Assembly (NCBI GenBank): GCA_963576565.1
Contig: CAUYVT010000055.1
Span: 124,001-188,000 of the forward strand
DNA: 64,000 nucleotides
DNA from: Aspidapion aeneum
Lineage: Eukaryota > Arthropoda > Insecta > Coleoptera > Brentidae
Reading direction: 5' to 3'
Shown: positions 1 to 10,184 of the stretch, one piece after another
How positions within the stretch are numbered: position 1 is the stretch's first letter
How the letters are laid out: each line of letters begins with the position of its first letter
Translations under genes and position numbers: made by a program
Notes under the pieces: generated by a model
Told to the model about the DNA's origin: nothing
The model's database searches: none
The model's input: only the letters and a program-made list of their open reading frames with translations

Positions 1-2717
1 AGCTGCTGTAAGACTCTTAAAGCTAAAAAAGGACCGGGGGTAGTACCATATGTAACGGTTTTTAAATTATATTCTTTTATAGGTTCGGTAGGACTAAACC
101 TCTATAAGATTTTTTGATAATTTTGATGACGCGGGGCTATTAAAATGCCGCGAAACATTTTAGAAATATCGCAACAAAGAGCGACTTCATTTAATCTAAA
201 ATTTAATAAAATAGAACAAATATCCTTTTGTAATTTGGGACCGGCGTAAAGCGTGTCATTTAAGGAAATTCCTCCAGTATTTGTTTGGGAAACTGCGCTT
301 GCGTTAAAAACTACTCTGAGTTTTGTGGTTAAACTTTCAGGTCTTTCAATATGGTGGTGGGGGATATAGTAACTTTTTTCCGTAAACTGTTCCTCCGGGT
401 TAGAAATTAATTCCATGTGCCCTAAGTCTAAGTATTCTTGCATAAAGTCCGAATATTTTTGATAGGTTTCCGGTGTTTTAATTAAGCGGTTTTCGAGAGA
501 TAAAAATCTCTTTAATGCAAGTTGGCGACTATTTGGAAAACTTGGTTCACTATTTTCGCAAAAGGGTAAAGTCACGACGTAACGCCCTGTGTTATCACGA
601 AAAGTAGTATTTTTAAATATTTTTTCACATGCTTCGTCAGCCGGGGAAAGAATAGGTTTAATTTCCGGTATATTTTCAGTTTCGCAAAATTTCGATAGTG
701 AATCATTAAGTTGATTATTTGAAATTTGGCATAAAAGGGATACCGAAGCGAGGGGCGAGTTTGTGTTACCAATTTGTCCAATTAAAATGTACCCAAAAAT
801 TGAATTTAATGCGATAGGCTCATTTATATTACCTACAATACGACCATCTCTAAGAATATAAGGGAGAATATCGGCTCCAAGTAAAACGTCGATTGCTCCC
901 GGTCTATAGAAATAAGGGTCCGCGAGATTTATATTTTTTATAATTCCCATTTGACTAATATTTATGTCATTTAAGGGAAGCGAAGAACAAATTTGAGGTA
1001 AAATAACTGCACTCTGTACTGATAAGGTCAGGTCAGATTGATTGCAAGGGCGAATGGTCATATCAATAGATCCTAATTTTGATTGCATACTGGTCTCACC
1101 AATTCCAAAGACTTCAGTTTCAATATTAAAGCGGGGTAGGCCTAGTTTGTTGGCACATTTTAAAGATACAAAAGACAGATGCGATGCGGAATCTAAAACT
1201 CCACGAAAAGTTTGATAATTACCTCTTATATCTTTTATTTGAAAAAGAGCGGTAGAAAGCAAAGTACTAGAGTTACTGTAACTTTGTGTAGAGTAGCAAG
1301 CACCTTGATTTTGAGTTTGCAAAGAGGATGAGTTACTAATTTCATTTCTTTCCTGCCGAAACGCGTTAATTTGTTGGCTATGTACAGGCAAATCTGCATT
1401 ATTATTTTCTTGCCATTGAGACGAGGATTCGTTTACATGGCGCAAGTCAAAATGAACTGAACTATGATGCCTTTTTTTGCAAAATCGACAATTAAAAGTG
1501 CTTTTGCATTGGAAGGTTTTATGACAATTAGAGGTACAGTTTACGCACCATCGTTTTGCTTTTAATAAATTAAATCTTTGTTGAGGCGTTTTATTTAAAT
1601 AATCAGGACAAAAAGTCAAATTATGAGTATTCGAATTGCAAAAGGAACAATTATTTTGAGAATTCTGCTGCGCGGTAAAAAATGCACGAGGCGTTTGGCG
1701 GGTATTATAGTTATTTTGCGGTTTTTGAGTTATATGGGGCGGTTTTGTAAATTTGGGCTTCATAGAAAATTGCGTACTGGATGTACTGGCGGCGTTAACT
1801 ACAAAAAGCGAGCTACAATGTTGATCCAAAAAATTATAGATTGATTTATATGAAGGTATTTCGGTAGGCTTACCATGAAAAACTTCAAATCGCGTTTGAA
1901 TCGAACTATCAATAGATTTCAACAACTTTTGGGCTAAGACAAAGTCCCAAAAATCTGGTTGCAAACGAACAGTTTTTAAAGCTTCAATATTTTTTGTGAA
2001 TATATCAAGCAAGTTTCTTAGAGCTACGAAGTCATCAGAGTTTACTTTAGGGCAATTTTAGATAGCATTCCAATAATTTTGGGCTAAAATGCGATCATTT
2101 TTATACCTTTTTACAAGATTATTGAAAACAATAGGATAGTTTGCATCCGAAACTGGTAATTGCGTAACTAATTCCTTTGGAGGACCATCTAAATAAGTAA
2201 CTAAAAGCGAGTATTTTTGTATATTTGGAATATGCGGATTATCATGAATCATTGTTTTAAAAAGATCATAAAAGGTAGGGAAATCATTGACATTGCCAGT
2301 GAATTTTTCAATGTCAATTTTCGGTAAACTTGGAAAATAATCAGGGGTTTGTGAACCTCCTGGAGAGTAGGGATTAATAGTAAGTCGGCGACTTCCACCT
2401 TGCGAAGGCGGCGCAGTATTTTCTGCTTGAAACAACTTATCATAGATTTCTTTGACTTGCGCAACATTTGTTTGAAATGAATGAAGATGCTCGATACAAG
2501 TCTTAACTTGATCCTGATCCTGGTAAATTTCATTTAATAAAGCGGTGTGCTTTTTAAGGTATTCCTCTTGGACGTTGTAAAGCTCTTCGTAACGAATCTT
2601 AAAGTTAAGATGTTTGGTTGCATCAGTTTTAGCCAATTTAGCTACCGTTAAAATTTCATTTAAATTTGAATCTTCGATGTCACGAAAGACTTTAATTTTC
2701 TTTACCTTTTCAGACAT
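1..2717 (-). pseudogene. BEL/Pao gag-pol (gag, zinc knuckles, protease, RT start), broken
   Basis: Translation from ATG at 2717 gives the BEL gag start, with strong similarity to the gag of the element at 33197. The frame is open to a TAA at 2060-2058, where the intact copy has Glu. It continues in the same frame through the Cys/His knuckles and aspartic protease to a TAG at 104-102, where the intact copy has Trp, and then stays in frame to the window edge. The protease signature reads Asp-Ser-Ala-Ser (about 1180-1200) instead of Asp-Thr-Gly-Ser; loss of the Gly should inactivate it. The RT motif with the first catalytic Asp (Cys-Cys-Asp-Ile-Ser) is present near 160. These are single-base changes in one frame, so this is a decayed copy rather than two genes. 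Confidence 0.9.
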
Positions 2718-3249
2718 TATTTTGTAATAAATTAGGCAACGTAAACAAAATCAAAATTTATAGATTAAATATTTTAAAAAATTTTAATTCGATTTAAAAT
2801 AACCGTATGTAACCGTAGCCTCTTACATATAGGCATGCAAACTACAGCGAAAAGAAAAACAAATAAACATGTAGGTATTTATTTGGGCGTTATAAATTAG
2901 GAAATAAAAACTTATATTCCGAAATTACCTACACACAGATATATCCTTCAAAAATACAAAGATAAACTTTTTGCATTTACATACACATAGCGACCCAAGA
3001 CTCCAATCTAGAATATATGTCCTTGCATTTTTTATAAAATTTGCGAGATGTAGGTATAGGTCTCCTAATACAAATTCATAGGTACCTATTTTATTTACCT
3101 ATATTATAATTTTAATTTATTAATGGCGTGTCTTTCTTACTTTCACACTACTAGCGTTTGCTCTCACTCTAGCGAAAATGAATTTTTTGAAATTTCAAAA
3201 AGAAAATCAAAATGGAAATCAAAATCCGGCAATCGAAGTGATCAAAATA

Positions 3250-4001
3250 TGTAGCACTCCGATGGCTCAGATTGGGTTTTGGTAGATACAGTGGACTATA
3301 ATTAACATTGGCGCAAAAAATTCATTTAACTAGAGAAAGTAACTAATTTAAAAATTGTAGGTTAAATTTGAAAGAGAAATAAAATTGTGATATAGCCTCA
3401 TGGAGAGGGACTTACCGCTGTTTTGAAGTTCCAAAGTGCAAGTGCACCTTTCCATAAGAGCTATGTGACTTGAAGTTCCAACAGGATGATGGCACGATAA
3501 TTTTAATTATTTGCGGTATTTTAAAGTGAATTTTCACTATTTTTTAAATTTAAATTTTAAGGTTGTCGTTTTCTAGACATGGCGACGCGCAGCACACTTT
3601 GTCTGTCTCTCCATCCTGCGCTTGCGGTTTTTTCGCACATGCGCACAGCACTTCACCCTCTATAGGAAACCATATCACTATATTTTAAATTTTATGGATA
3701 TGTGAAAAACACGATAGAGGACGCTTGAAGTGCCAAAGTATATAAAAATAAAGAAATAAGAAATAAATGATAATTCTTAAATTCAGAATAGAAATTACAT
3801 TTTTTGCGTTTAATTCTCGCATTTTAATGCAATTTTGCTTGAGGTAAATTTTATAATAACTAATAGTTGACCCATTTACTTAGGATTAATATAAATTTAA
3901 GACTAATAATTTTATGTTCAATACAAAATTTTAGTCCATGAAAAATAGGAAAAATAAAAGTAAAATTCAAAAATAAAGAGGTTTTTTATGGAAACCGAAC
4001 A
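3250..4001 (-). repeat. 5' LTR of BEL/Pao copy A
   Basis: Aligned by eye with the 811-bp LTR at 31877-32687, this block shares the terminal bases (gaaaccgaaca on the plus strand at 3991-4001), the ccctctatagga segment near 3655, the splice-donor-like segment near 3403-3421 and the inner end near 3250. It is about 752 bp, so it carries net deletions. It starts TG and ends CA when read on the minus strand. Confidence 0.8.
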
Positions 4002-4711
4002 AACTCAGCTGCCGAAAACATGTCAAACAGCCATTTTCTATGCACAAGGCTACAATGTTCAACCACTAGAAGAAAATCAATGGCTAGTTACTACATCAGA
4101 ACCAGTACCTACCAATATTAAATGTAAGAATCAAGAAATCATTACGAAATTAATTGAAACCAATAGTATAATTCGTTTCAAATCAACATGCAATGCTTTT
4201 ATTGGAAGTACGAGAATTCATTCTGAAACCATACTGCAAGAAAGTACCTTCGAAGAAATAAATGCACCAATAATCAATATTCCATATACTTGTTGTAAAG
4301 ATATGCCTAAAATCCCCAAAATTCAAGGCCTAAAACCACTAAAGTTAAGCAAAATAAACGTCGAAGATCTGAATATTGCACAACATAATCAACCAATATT
4401 CGGAAGAATTAGATAAAATGATCAATCAACCATTCATTCAAAAACACATTGATTGGTTTACTATCATTACAATAACATTGATAGTACTACTAGTAATTCT
4501 TTACATTATTAACAAATGTCGAAGACGCCGAAGAACAAGAAATGGTAATAATACCAATAACGATAATGATAATGGTAATGACTAATCTACAAAGAATTAG
4601 GAATTTATCGAATATCTTACCAAGAAGAAGACCAAGCATACACATCGAAGATCAAATCGAAGAAGAAATCGAACCCAATGCAATATTAATGATCAATCAA
4701 TCATCTTAATA
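4002..4711 (+). pseudogene. Envelope glycoprotein C-terminal part, frameshifted
   Basis: The first open stretch (4002-4415) has spaced Cys, Gly and Trp residues like the C-terminal ectodomain of errantivirus F-type envelope proteins. The frame then shifts near 4380-4415 into a stretch (4376-4585) with a hydrophobic membrane segment of about 20 residues (Trp-Phe-Thr to Ile-Ile-Asn, about 4453-4515) followed by a run of Arg, as expected for a membrane anchor and cytoplasmic tail. A third open stretch in another frame, 4577-4708, is acidic and probably the former tail end. At least two frame breaks make it non-functional. The ATG at 3988 belongs to the adjacent BEL LTR and is not a true start. 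Confidence 0.65.
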
Positions 4712-4753
4712 AAAGTTGCCGTATAACGCCAACTTTTTCAAAAAGAGGGGAGC

Positions 4754-5196
4754 TGTTATATGAAAATATCCTGCCTACACTTAGAAGAAACCAGAACCTT
4801 CTATGAAACCCGAGAACCTTCCAGATAAGAAGCTTATTCTGCTGACTTGCGTTTCCCATGAAATAAACAACACGTGCATTCAAGCCGAATCAGCACTTTA
4901 TTTATCAGAACGTTTCAAGATAAGAAGACCATTCTGCTGACTTGCGTCTCTCATGGAATAAACAACACGTGCATTCCTGCCGAATTGCACTTTAGTTTAA
5001 GTCTAGAATATTAAGGAATTATTCCATTGCTTAATCAGCACCTTTTCTTTATATAAACTCAAATCATTGTAATGTTAAGTCATTCTCTTTAGACTCGTTC
5101 TTAAGTACACGTTCAATTATAACGTTTAAGTCCTATATTGTATTTAATCAAAATAAAGTTTTTTTAAAAGTTAAAAGTAAACTTTAAAGTATAACA
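4754..5196 (+). repeat. 3' LTR of the errantivirus-like element (443 bp)
   Basis: It begins tgttatatg immediately after a purine tract and ends agtataaca. A TATATAA promoter-like box lies at about 5051 and an AATAAAG polyadenylation-like signal at about 5152. In the U3 part a segment of about 80 bp is repeated at a spacing of about 95 bp (starting near 4824 and 4919), with the shared word attctgctgacttgcgt. Confidence 0.65.
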
Positions 5197-5460
5197 TACA
5201 TATGGGCTTGTTCTTAAATTAGGTAACGCACTAAGCGAGAGAGCCTTATTTTAATTTCAATGAGTCAAGGAGACAGGTAGATGTTTTTGCGTTACGTAAT
5301 TGAAGGATGGACCCTATGTATGAATGCACATATTTATTTTACCGAAAAAAACTCGGTTTTTGTGACATAGTAACATACACGCAACCCCTAAACGTCACTG
5401 AATCGCGCCTTTAAAACATTCCAATGCAAACAAACATGTAAGAACGATTCGTAATTAGGG
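5197..5460. other. No gene seen
   Basis: A+T-rich sequence after the LTR. No reading frame, RNA or repeat structure could be supported here. Confidence 0.5.
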
Positions 5461-5489
5461 GATTCTCCAGAAAATTCGACATATTAAAG

Positions 5490-5675
5490 TTGGCGCCACA
5501 TACAATGTTCGAGTTATCAAGATATTCGACTAATCAAAGTTTGAGTTATCAAGTCCAATTTACATATATTTCCTACCCTTGACGCCATTGCCAACAGTTT
5601 GGTTCGATTTATCAAAGATTTCGAGTTATCGAAGTTCGAGTTACCGATGTTCGAGTTATCGAAGTTCGACTGTAA
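5490..5675. repeat. TA-target MITE end, pogo/mariner-like, partial
   Basis: The word ttcgagttatc recurs at least four times and the block ends gttcgactgta. The same words form the terminal repeats of the complete small element at 8722-8887. Only the right end is recognisable; no matching left end was found nearby, so this looks truncated or rearranged. Confidence 0.45.
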
Positions 5676-5681
5676 TCCTTA

Positions 5682-6330
5682 CTTGCGCGCGGTAAAGTAA
5701 TTAGTTTACCGCAAGCCGTGCGGTAGAGTTACTTTACCGCACGCGCAGCGTTTAGAAACCTTTGCAACGCGTCAATAAGACAGCTAATTTGACATGTTAA
5801 TTTAAAACTTCCATTAAATTTTTTGAAAAAAAGGTACAAAATCAATTTTAGTTGCTTTATTTTGAATCACCATAGGAACAAAATAAAAATAATCTTGTCC
5901 CTTAAACACTACCAAAACCAATTTTGGTGTTGTCGCTTTTTCGGGTAATGAGTAGTTTACCTAACAAGTACGGATAAGTCACATTACGCGCGTGCTAGGT
6001 ACCCTATTTTTCCTACCAGCTTAAGGAAAAAACCATATACGTAATATATATGGAAAAAACCTTAAAATGTATTTCTCCCCTTTGGTACACTAAAGGCGTA
6101 GGTCCCATTCATTACCCACGCAACTGAGGTCCTTATGGTTTGGTACAATAAGGGGAAAAGCTATGTGTGTAATAAATGTGGCTTATGCCCTTAGTGTACC
6201 AAAGGGGAGATTTATTTGTATTAAATTTTGTCAAGTTGCTGATTTAGTGATTTTTATTACTATAACTTTGTTGCTACGGGAAGGTTTTTTTCCGAATTAC
6301 TGTGGAAAAGTGCAACTTTCCGCACGCAAA
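5682..6330. repeat. Cluster of inverted repeats, unclassified MITE(s)
   Basis: At 5682-5756 gcgcggtaaagtaa and ttactttaccgcacgcgc face each other. At 6064-6118 and 6164-6220 about 55 bp are repeated in inverted orientation (core ctcccctttggtacacta), enough for a strong hairpin. A looser copy of the first outer motif (actttccgcacgcaa) near 6318 suggests the whole block may be one foldback element. No coding potential seen. Confidence 0.45.
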
Positions 6331-7615
6331 ATGCATGATGATACAAAACAATATTATTTATTAATTTTTCAGACGGAGATTTGCCAGAGATAGTTGAAAC
6401 ACTAACGCGTTTTTCGGCCATTTGCAAATGCGTACGTATTTTATTATTTTCTGCTGGCATGCAAGAAATACCTACTTTGGGAAATGTTTTTTAAGTTTGG
6501 TGCAAAAGGTAGAGTTTTTTATTGTTATTAGGATATATAGGAGACCATAAAATTAATTGTTTGAGTTTTCGCTTCTAATGTAAACTAATACAGCACCATT
6601 TTGAAGACAAGAATGTATCTGTAGTGTAATATAAAATTTATAATCTAATAATTACAATAAATTTAATTCTATATGGAATTTTTAAGAAATTATAATTAAA
6701 AAACTATTCTTCAAGGGAATAGCCATAGCCTAGTTACGGCGCTGATTCGGGAGGCGTGATGATCGGCTCTCATGGGCTGGCCATGTGTAATGTCATAATC
6801 AAAATCCACTTATTGCGAAAATAGCTAACCGGGCGTATTGGAATACTACGTATATGATGCAACGTCATAATTTAAGCAAAGGGCCTAGTCTGCCGTCCCC
6901 TAAGCCGCATGTCAATTTTTTGACATATTGAGTTAATAACAATAATTTAAGATTTTTTTAACAAAAATCTATCAAAAATTATGTATATAAAATCCAAAAT
7001 TTTCACAGAGAAATTTTTGAAAACTAGTGGTTTTGAACGGACCTAAATTTTTACCCAGTCACACTAGACATAAAAGTCGTATGTTATACCAACTTTATGT
7101 AATATCTCAAAAACTAAAAGTGACAGATGCCATTTAGTTTCATAGTTGGATTCTCTATAAAAAATCTTCAAAAATCAATAAGATAAAGCGCTAAAAAATC
7201 AAATTACACCAAAATTTTCATAAATAAAAGTGTTATAGGTCCCTTCCAAAATGAAAACTTTTAAAGAACCCGAAATAGCCTTGATCTATCAAGATACGGT
7301 TCATTGCGTCGCAGAGTGGGATTAGATTTATTTGTCTCCCCTGGAAATACCTTAAACCGCCGCACTAAATTTCTCAATTTTGATCACCCTGTACTGATAA
7401 AATAATCTCCATTTTCGAAAGAGCGATGAATGCAATATAAAATAAAAAATCCACTATCAGTTTTATCGCAGTACAGCCGTCCAATTTTTAAAAATTAATT
7501 GTTTCCAAGCTTGACGAACGATAAGAAAAAGCAAGTAAAATAATATTATTTATACACAAATCAAAGATATGAAATAAAATTGAATATAGTCCAGATTGGG
7601 TATAGTTGATTGGTA
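6331..7615. other. No gene seen
   Basis: A+T-rich, no long frame with a recognisable product. A stretch at about 6776-6860 (ggccatgtgtaatgtc, ggaatactacgtatatg) resembles part of the hAT-type element near 20010-20080, so it may be a scrap of that repeat. Confidence 0.4.
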
Positions 7616-7616
7616 A

Positions 7617-7684
7617 ATCAAACAAGGTTGGTCCACTAGGTTTGTTGTACAACAAACATAGTGCAGAAAGACCTACCTTGTTTA
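7617..7684. repeat. Near-perfect palindrome of about 62 bp
   Basis: The arms begin aaacaaggt and meet at gtttgttgtacaacaaac, with only a few mismatches. It could form a cruciform or hairpin. It may be a very short MITE; no target duplication was identified. Confidence 0.5.
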
Positions 7685-7853
7685 ATTAAGGAACAAACCT
7701 CAATTAAAATAATATAGTACAAAACTACATATCTTTAAATTGCTTGTAGATGAATTATGTTCTTAACTATAAAACTTATTTCTAAGCATACACTATACGT
7801 ACTTATAAGTTATAAAACAATATAGAAGACAACAGTTTTCGCTTAATACATAC

Positions 7854-8182
7854 CTTGTCCTGGCTGAAAAGTATAATGGCTTGAAAACAACTTATCTGTG
7901 TGCCAATTATAGAAGGGCTCATGCGCCCTTATAACATAATCAAATTTGTTGGTGTCATTTGCGTTAAATGTTAATGTTATTATTGACGAGTCTTCGCTGT
8001 TTTTAATATAGCTCTCCATTAGTTTATCCATAGAGGCGAATCCTCTCACATCTAGAAAACAAACAACATTTTTAATTTTGGGCAACCACTTATTGTATCT
8101 ATTGTCAAAAAGCACGGAGTAATTGGGTGGCAAGCGGTCAATAGAGTGCAATTTTAAGAGCCAGGCATCCAAATAGAATTTT
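7854..8182 (-). CDS. Possible host exon, weakly ABCA-transporter-like
   Basis: An open frame of about 110 codons on the minus strand is bounded by good splice signals: an acceptor tcttttag ending at 8183 and a donor gtatgt at 7853-7848. The translation contains Tyr-Val-Ile-Arg-Ala and Trp-His-Thr-Asp-Lys-Leu-Phe followed by Pro-Gly-Gln. This is reminiscent of the first extracellular loop of ABCA lipid transporters, where an Ile-Arg segment precedes Trp-x-Thr...Phe and Pro-Gly. The match is by pattern only. No ATP-binding motifs lie in this piece, and no neighbouring exon was identified. It is the best candidate for non-transposon coding sequence in the window, but it could also be an orphan or pseudo-exon. 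Confidence 0.35.
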
Positions 8183-8514
8183 CTAAAAGAGGACTCATTT
8201 TTATGCACAAAAAAAAAATTAAACCCACCCACCCAAAAAACCTATTTACATTTTTTCCGATCTATCTCACAAACGGTTTGGGCTCGACGCTTATTCTTTT
8301 GTGTTGGAGTTAATTTTTTCTAGTTAAAAAATTTAGAATATTTAAAATATTGACAACTTTGTCAGCAGTTGTGTTAGTGTTTAACAATATAAAACTGTCA
8401 TTTATCGTGTAAAACTGTCTTTTGTCAATTCAAAATAATAAAACCTAAAATGCACATTTTTGGCTTTTTTACACATGTTTTGTATGTTAAAAACTGTTGG
8501 TGACTCTCAGGAAC

Positions 8515-8715
8515 TGATACCAACAACTCAGGCCTATTACTAGCCAACTTTCTGAGCTCGAAATAACCTTTCTGGAGAAATCAGCTCTCTTTGCATTTCT
8601 AAGCCTTCACGCGGAAACTGCTAGTTATCAATATATGTCTGATGCTTCAAAATATCACAAGCAAGAGGATAATCTTGACCATGATCTTCCACCAATTGTA
8701 AAAGACAACGGATAA
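8515..8715 (+). CDS. Small unassigned open frame, no ATG
   Basis: About 65 codons are open from a stop near 8512 to a stop at about 8715, ending just before the MITE at 8722. The composition looks protein-like (Ser-Glu-Leu-Glu, Ala-Glu-Thr-Ala, His-Asp-Leu-Pro-Pro) and less A/T-driven than its surroundings. There is no start codon. It may be an exon scrap or part of an old element gag. Family not recognised. Confidence 0.2.
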
Positions 8716-8721
8716 AAATAT

Positions 8722-8887
8722 AGTCGAACCTCTATAACTCGAACTTAAAGGGACAACCAAAACCGTTCGAGTTATGGAGAGTTCGAGTTATAGAAATTCG
8801 AGTTAAATAGGTTAGAATACATATAAGAAGTGCAGGGACCACTTATAAGGTTCGAGTGATAGAGGTTTGAGTTAGAGTTCGACTGTA
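8722..8887. mobile_element. TA-flanked MITE, pogo/Tc1-mariner-like
   Basis: Left end agtcgaacctctataactcg and right end gttcgactgt are inverted repeats, each next to TA. Inside, ttcgagtta words recur in both orientations. It is about 166 bp with no coding capacity, so mobilisation would have needed a transposase supplied elsewhere. Confidence 0.6.
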
Positions 8888-9164
8888 TAACATTATAAAA
8901 TCAAATAGAAAACAAAATTGAGACTATATTACTCTGTAGTTTTTGGCCAATATGAAGAAGTTAATTTAAACTGGCACCAGAATCAGAAGTGGGACAGCAG
9001 AAAATGCGGATTTTGTCACTGTCATTTTAACAATACAGAAGTGGAGGATAAAATATCGTTCACGAGGATTAGACAAATTATTCAGTGACATGTGTCCTTT
9101 TGCTATCACAAATAAAATCAACATACGAGTCACGTAACTGGACATTTCGTAGGTACGTTCTCTA

Positions 9165-9560
9165 ACTCCCAAAAACTTGAAAGTGTATTTGAATGGTACA
9201 AAGGAAGTACAACAGGTTAAAACTTAGCAGGACATAACCAAAAACTGTGTTGATTGCACAGGGTCGTCCATTTTGACCAGCCTGAAAACCTTCACGCATG
9301 ACCTGACGGAAGATATCAGCTGATAAAAGAATGTCAGCCTCCTTCGGATTACCAAAACCAGGATCAGCCAAATTAATTTTATGCAAATACTTCCAGCTTG
9401 ATGAATCAACCTTCACTGAAGATGTCAGACCACATATACCTGGATAACAATCGCCTTTAAGTTAAAGGAAGGATTATCACCGCTCAACAGGTAAAATGTT
9501 GCAAGAATATTTTTTGTGAATTATTATTCTCCAGGATACACTGATTCCATAACCACCTTT
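9165..9560 (-). pseudogene. BEL/Pao pol fragment (after protease)
   Basis: The minus-strand frame 9416-9162 contains Asn-Leu-Ala-Asp-Pro, then Ala-Asp-Ile-Leu-Leu-Ser-Ala-Asp-Ile-Phe, and Asn-Thr-Val-Phe-Gly-Tyr-Val-Leu. This is the conserved block following the aspartic protease in BEL/Pao polyproteins, and the same block is seen at about 34970-35120. Upstream frames (9420-9560) hold decayed remnants of the preceding region. It is a different, older BEL family from the ones at 2 kb and 33 kb; no LTR was found nearby. Confidence 0.7.
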
Positions 9561-10180
9561 GGTTTATCTAAGTTGGCTCACTGTTGTAGGAAAAAAATAA
9601 AAACTGTTTTTCGTAAAATTCATATAAAAAAAAATTATATCTGGAAAGCATCTAAAGGTATATAACTCGAAATTGGGATAAAATTGAGGGATCATTAGCT
9701 GTATCCTACAGCGGAATATAAAAACCATCCGTAGCCGTGTTACGAATATATGGGCAAAAAACTGCTAAAAATTGATAAATTTGAAAACAAGCCAATACAA
9801 CAAAACGAATAGCTAAGAAGACAATTTGGGTTGAGAGTTGTATCAAGTAACAAATTTACTACAAAAAATGTCCTATACACTTTTTTCAGACGTTGACAAT
9901 TATTAAGTAAATTTGGTTTAAAGTTGATCAAAAACAAAATTGGATTGTCTCTGAAATTAATACGACTATTTTTAAATGGCATTTTTTTTAATTTAAAACA
10001 GAAAACATTTCTTTGAAGACTGTCTTTGGTGTTGTTGATCAGGACAGTCCCGTTGCACACACACACCATACCATTAAAAAATGAGAATCCAAAGAACACC
10101 AACTTAAAAAATAAAAATTCAAAACCCCCACGAAAGTCCAAAAAAATTGAAAATCACCTTAGTATAATGAGGAGTACGAA
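9561..10180. other. No supportable gene
   Basis: A 133-codon minus-strand frame exists at 9740-10141, but its composition is dominated by Phe/Leu/Asn from A+T-rich DNA and it shows no motif. Nothing else is seen. Confidence 0.4.
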
Positions 10181-10184
10181 TGTA

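Larger units (their letters stand above)
1..4001 (-). mobile_element. BEL/Pao LTR retrotransposon copy A, left end outside window
   Basis: On the minus strand the order is LTR (4001 to 3250), leader (3249 to 2718) and gag-pol (2717 to beyond position 1). The coding region is plainly the same family as the near-intact element at 31877-39325, but diverged. The leader starts with a decayed primer-binding site at about 3227-3245, where the intact copy has its PBS. Two in-frame nonsense codons and a damaged protease motif show it is inactive. It lies directly against env sequence of another element at 4002, which suggests it inserted into that env gene; the other flank is outside the window. Confidence 0.88.
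4002..5196 (+). mobile_element. Errantivirus-like Ty3/gypsy element, env 3' part plus 3' LTR
   Basis: This is a remnant with a broken env gene, a purine tract (aaaaagaggggag at about 4740-4752) and an LTR. That order (env, polypurine tract, LTR) is the normal 3' end of insect errantiviruses. The 5' side stops at the outer end of the BEL LTR at 4001/4002, so the rest of this element, if kept, should lie beyond the left edge of the window. It is endogenous and clearly non-functional here. Confidence 0.7.

Noticed and set aside
3988..4001. ATG opening the env-like frame
   Set aside because: It lies in the terminal bases of the BEL LTR (gaaaccgaaca), so it is not the native start of env.
9740..10141. 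133-codon minus-strand frame
   Set aside because: Composition follows A+T bias, no motif, no start or splice context; opposite-strand frames equally poor.
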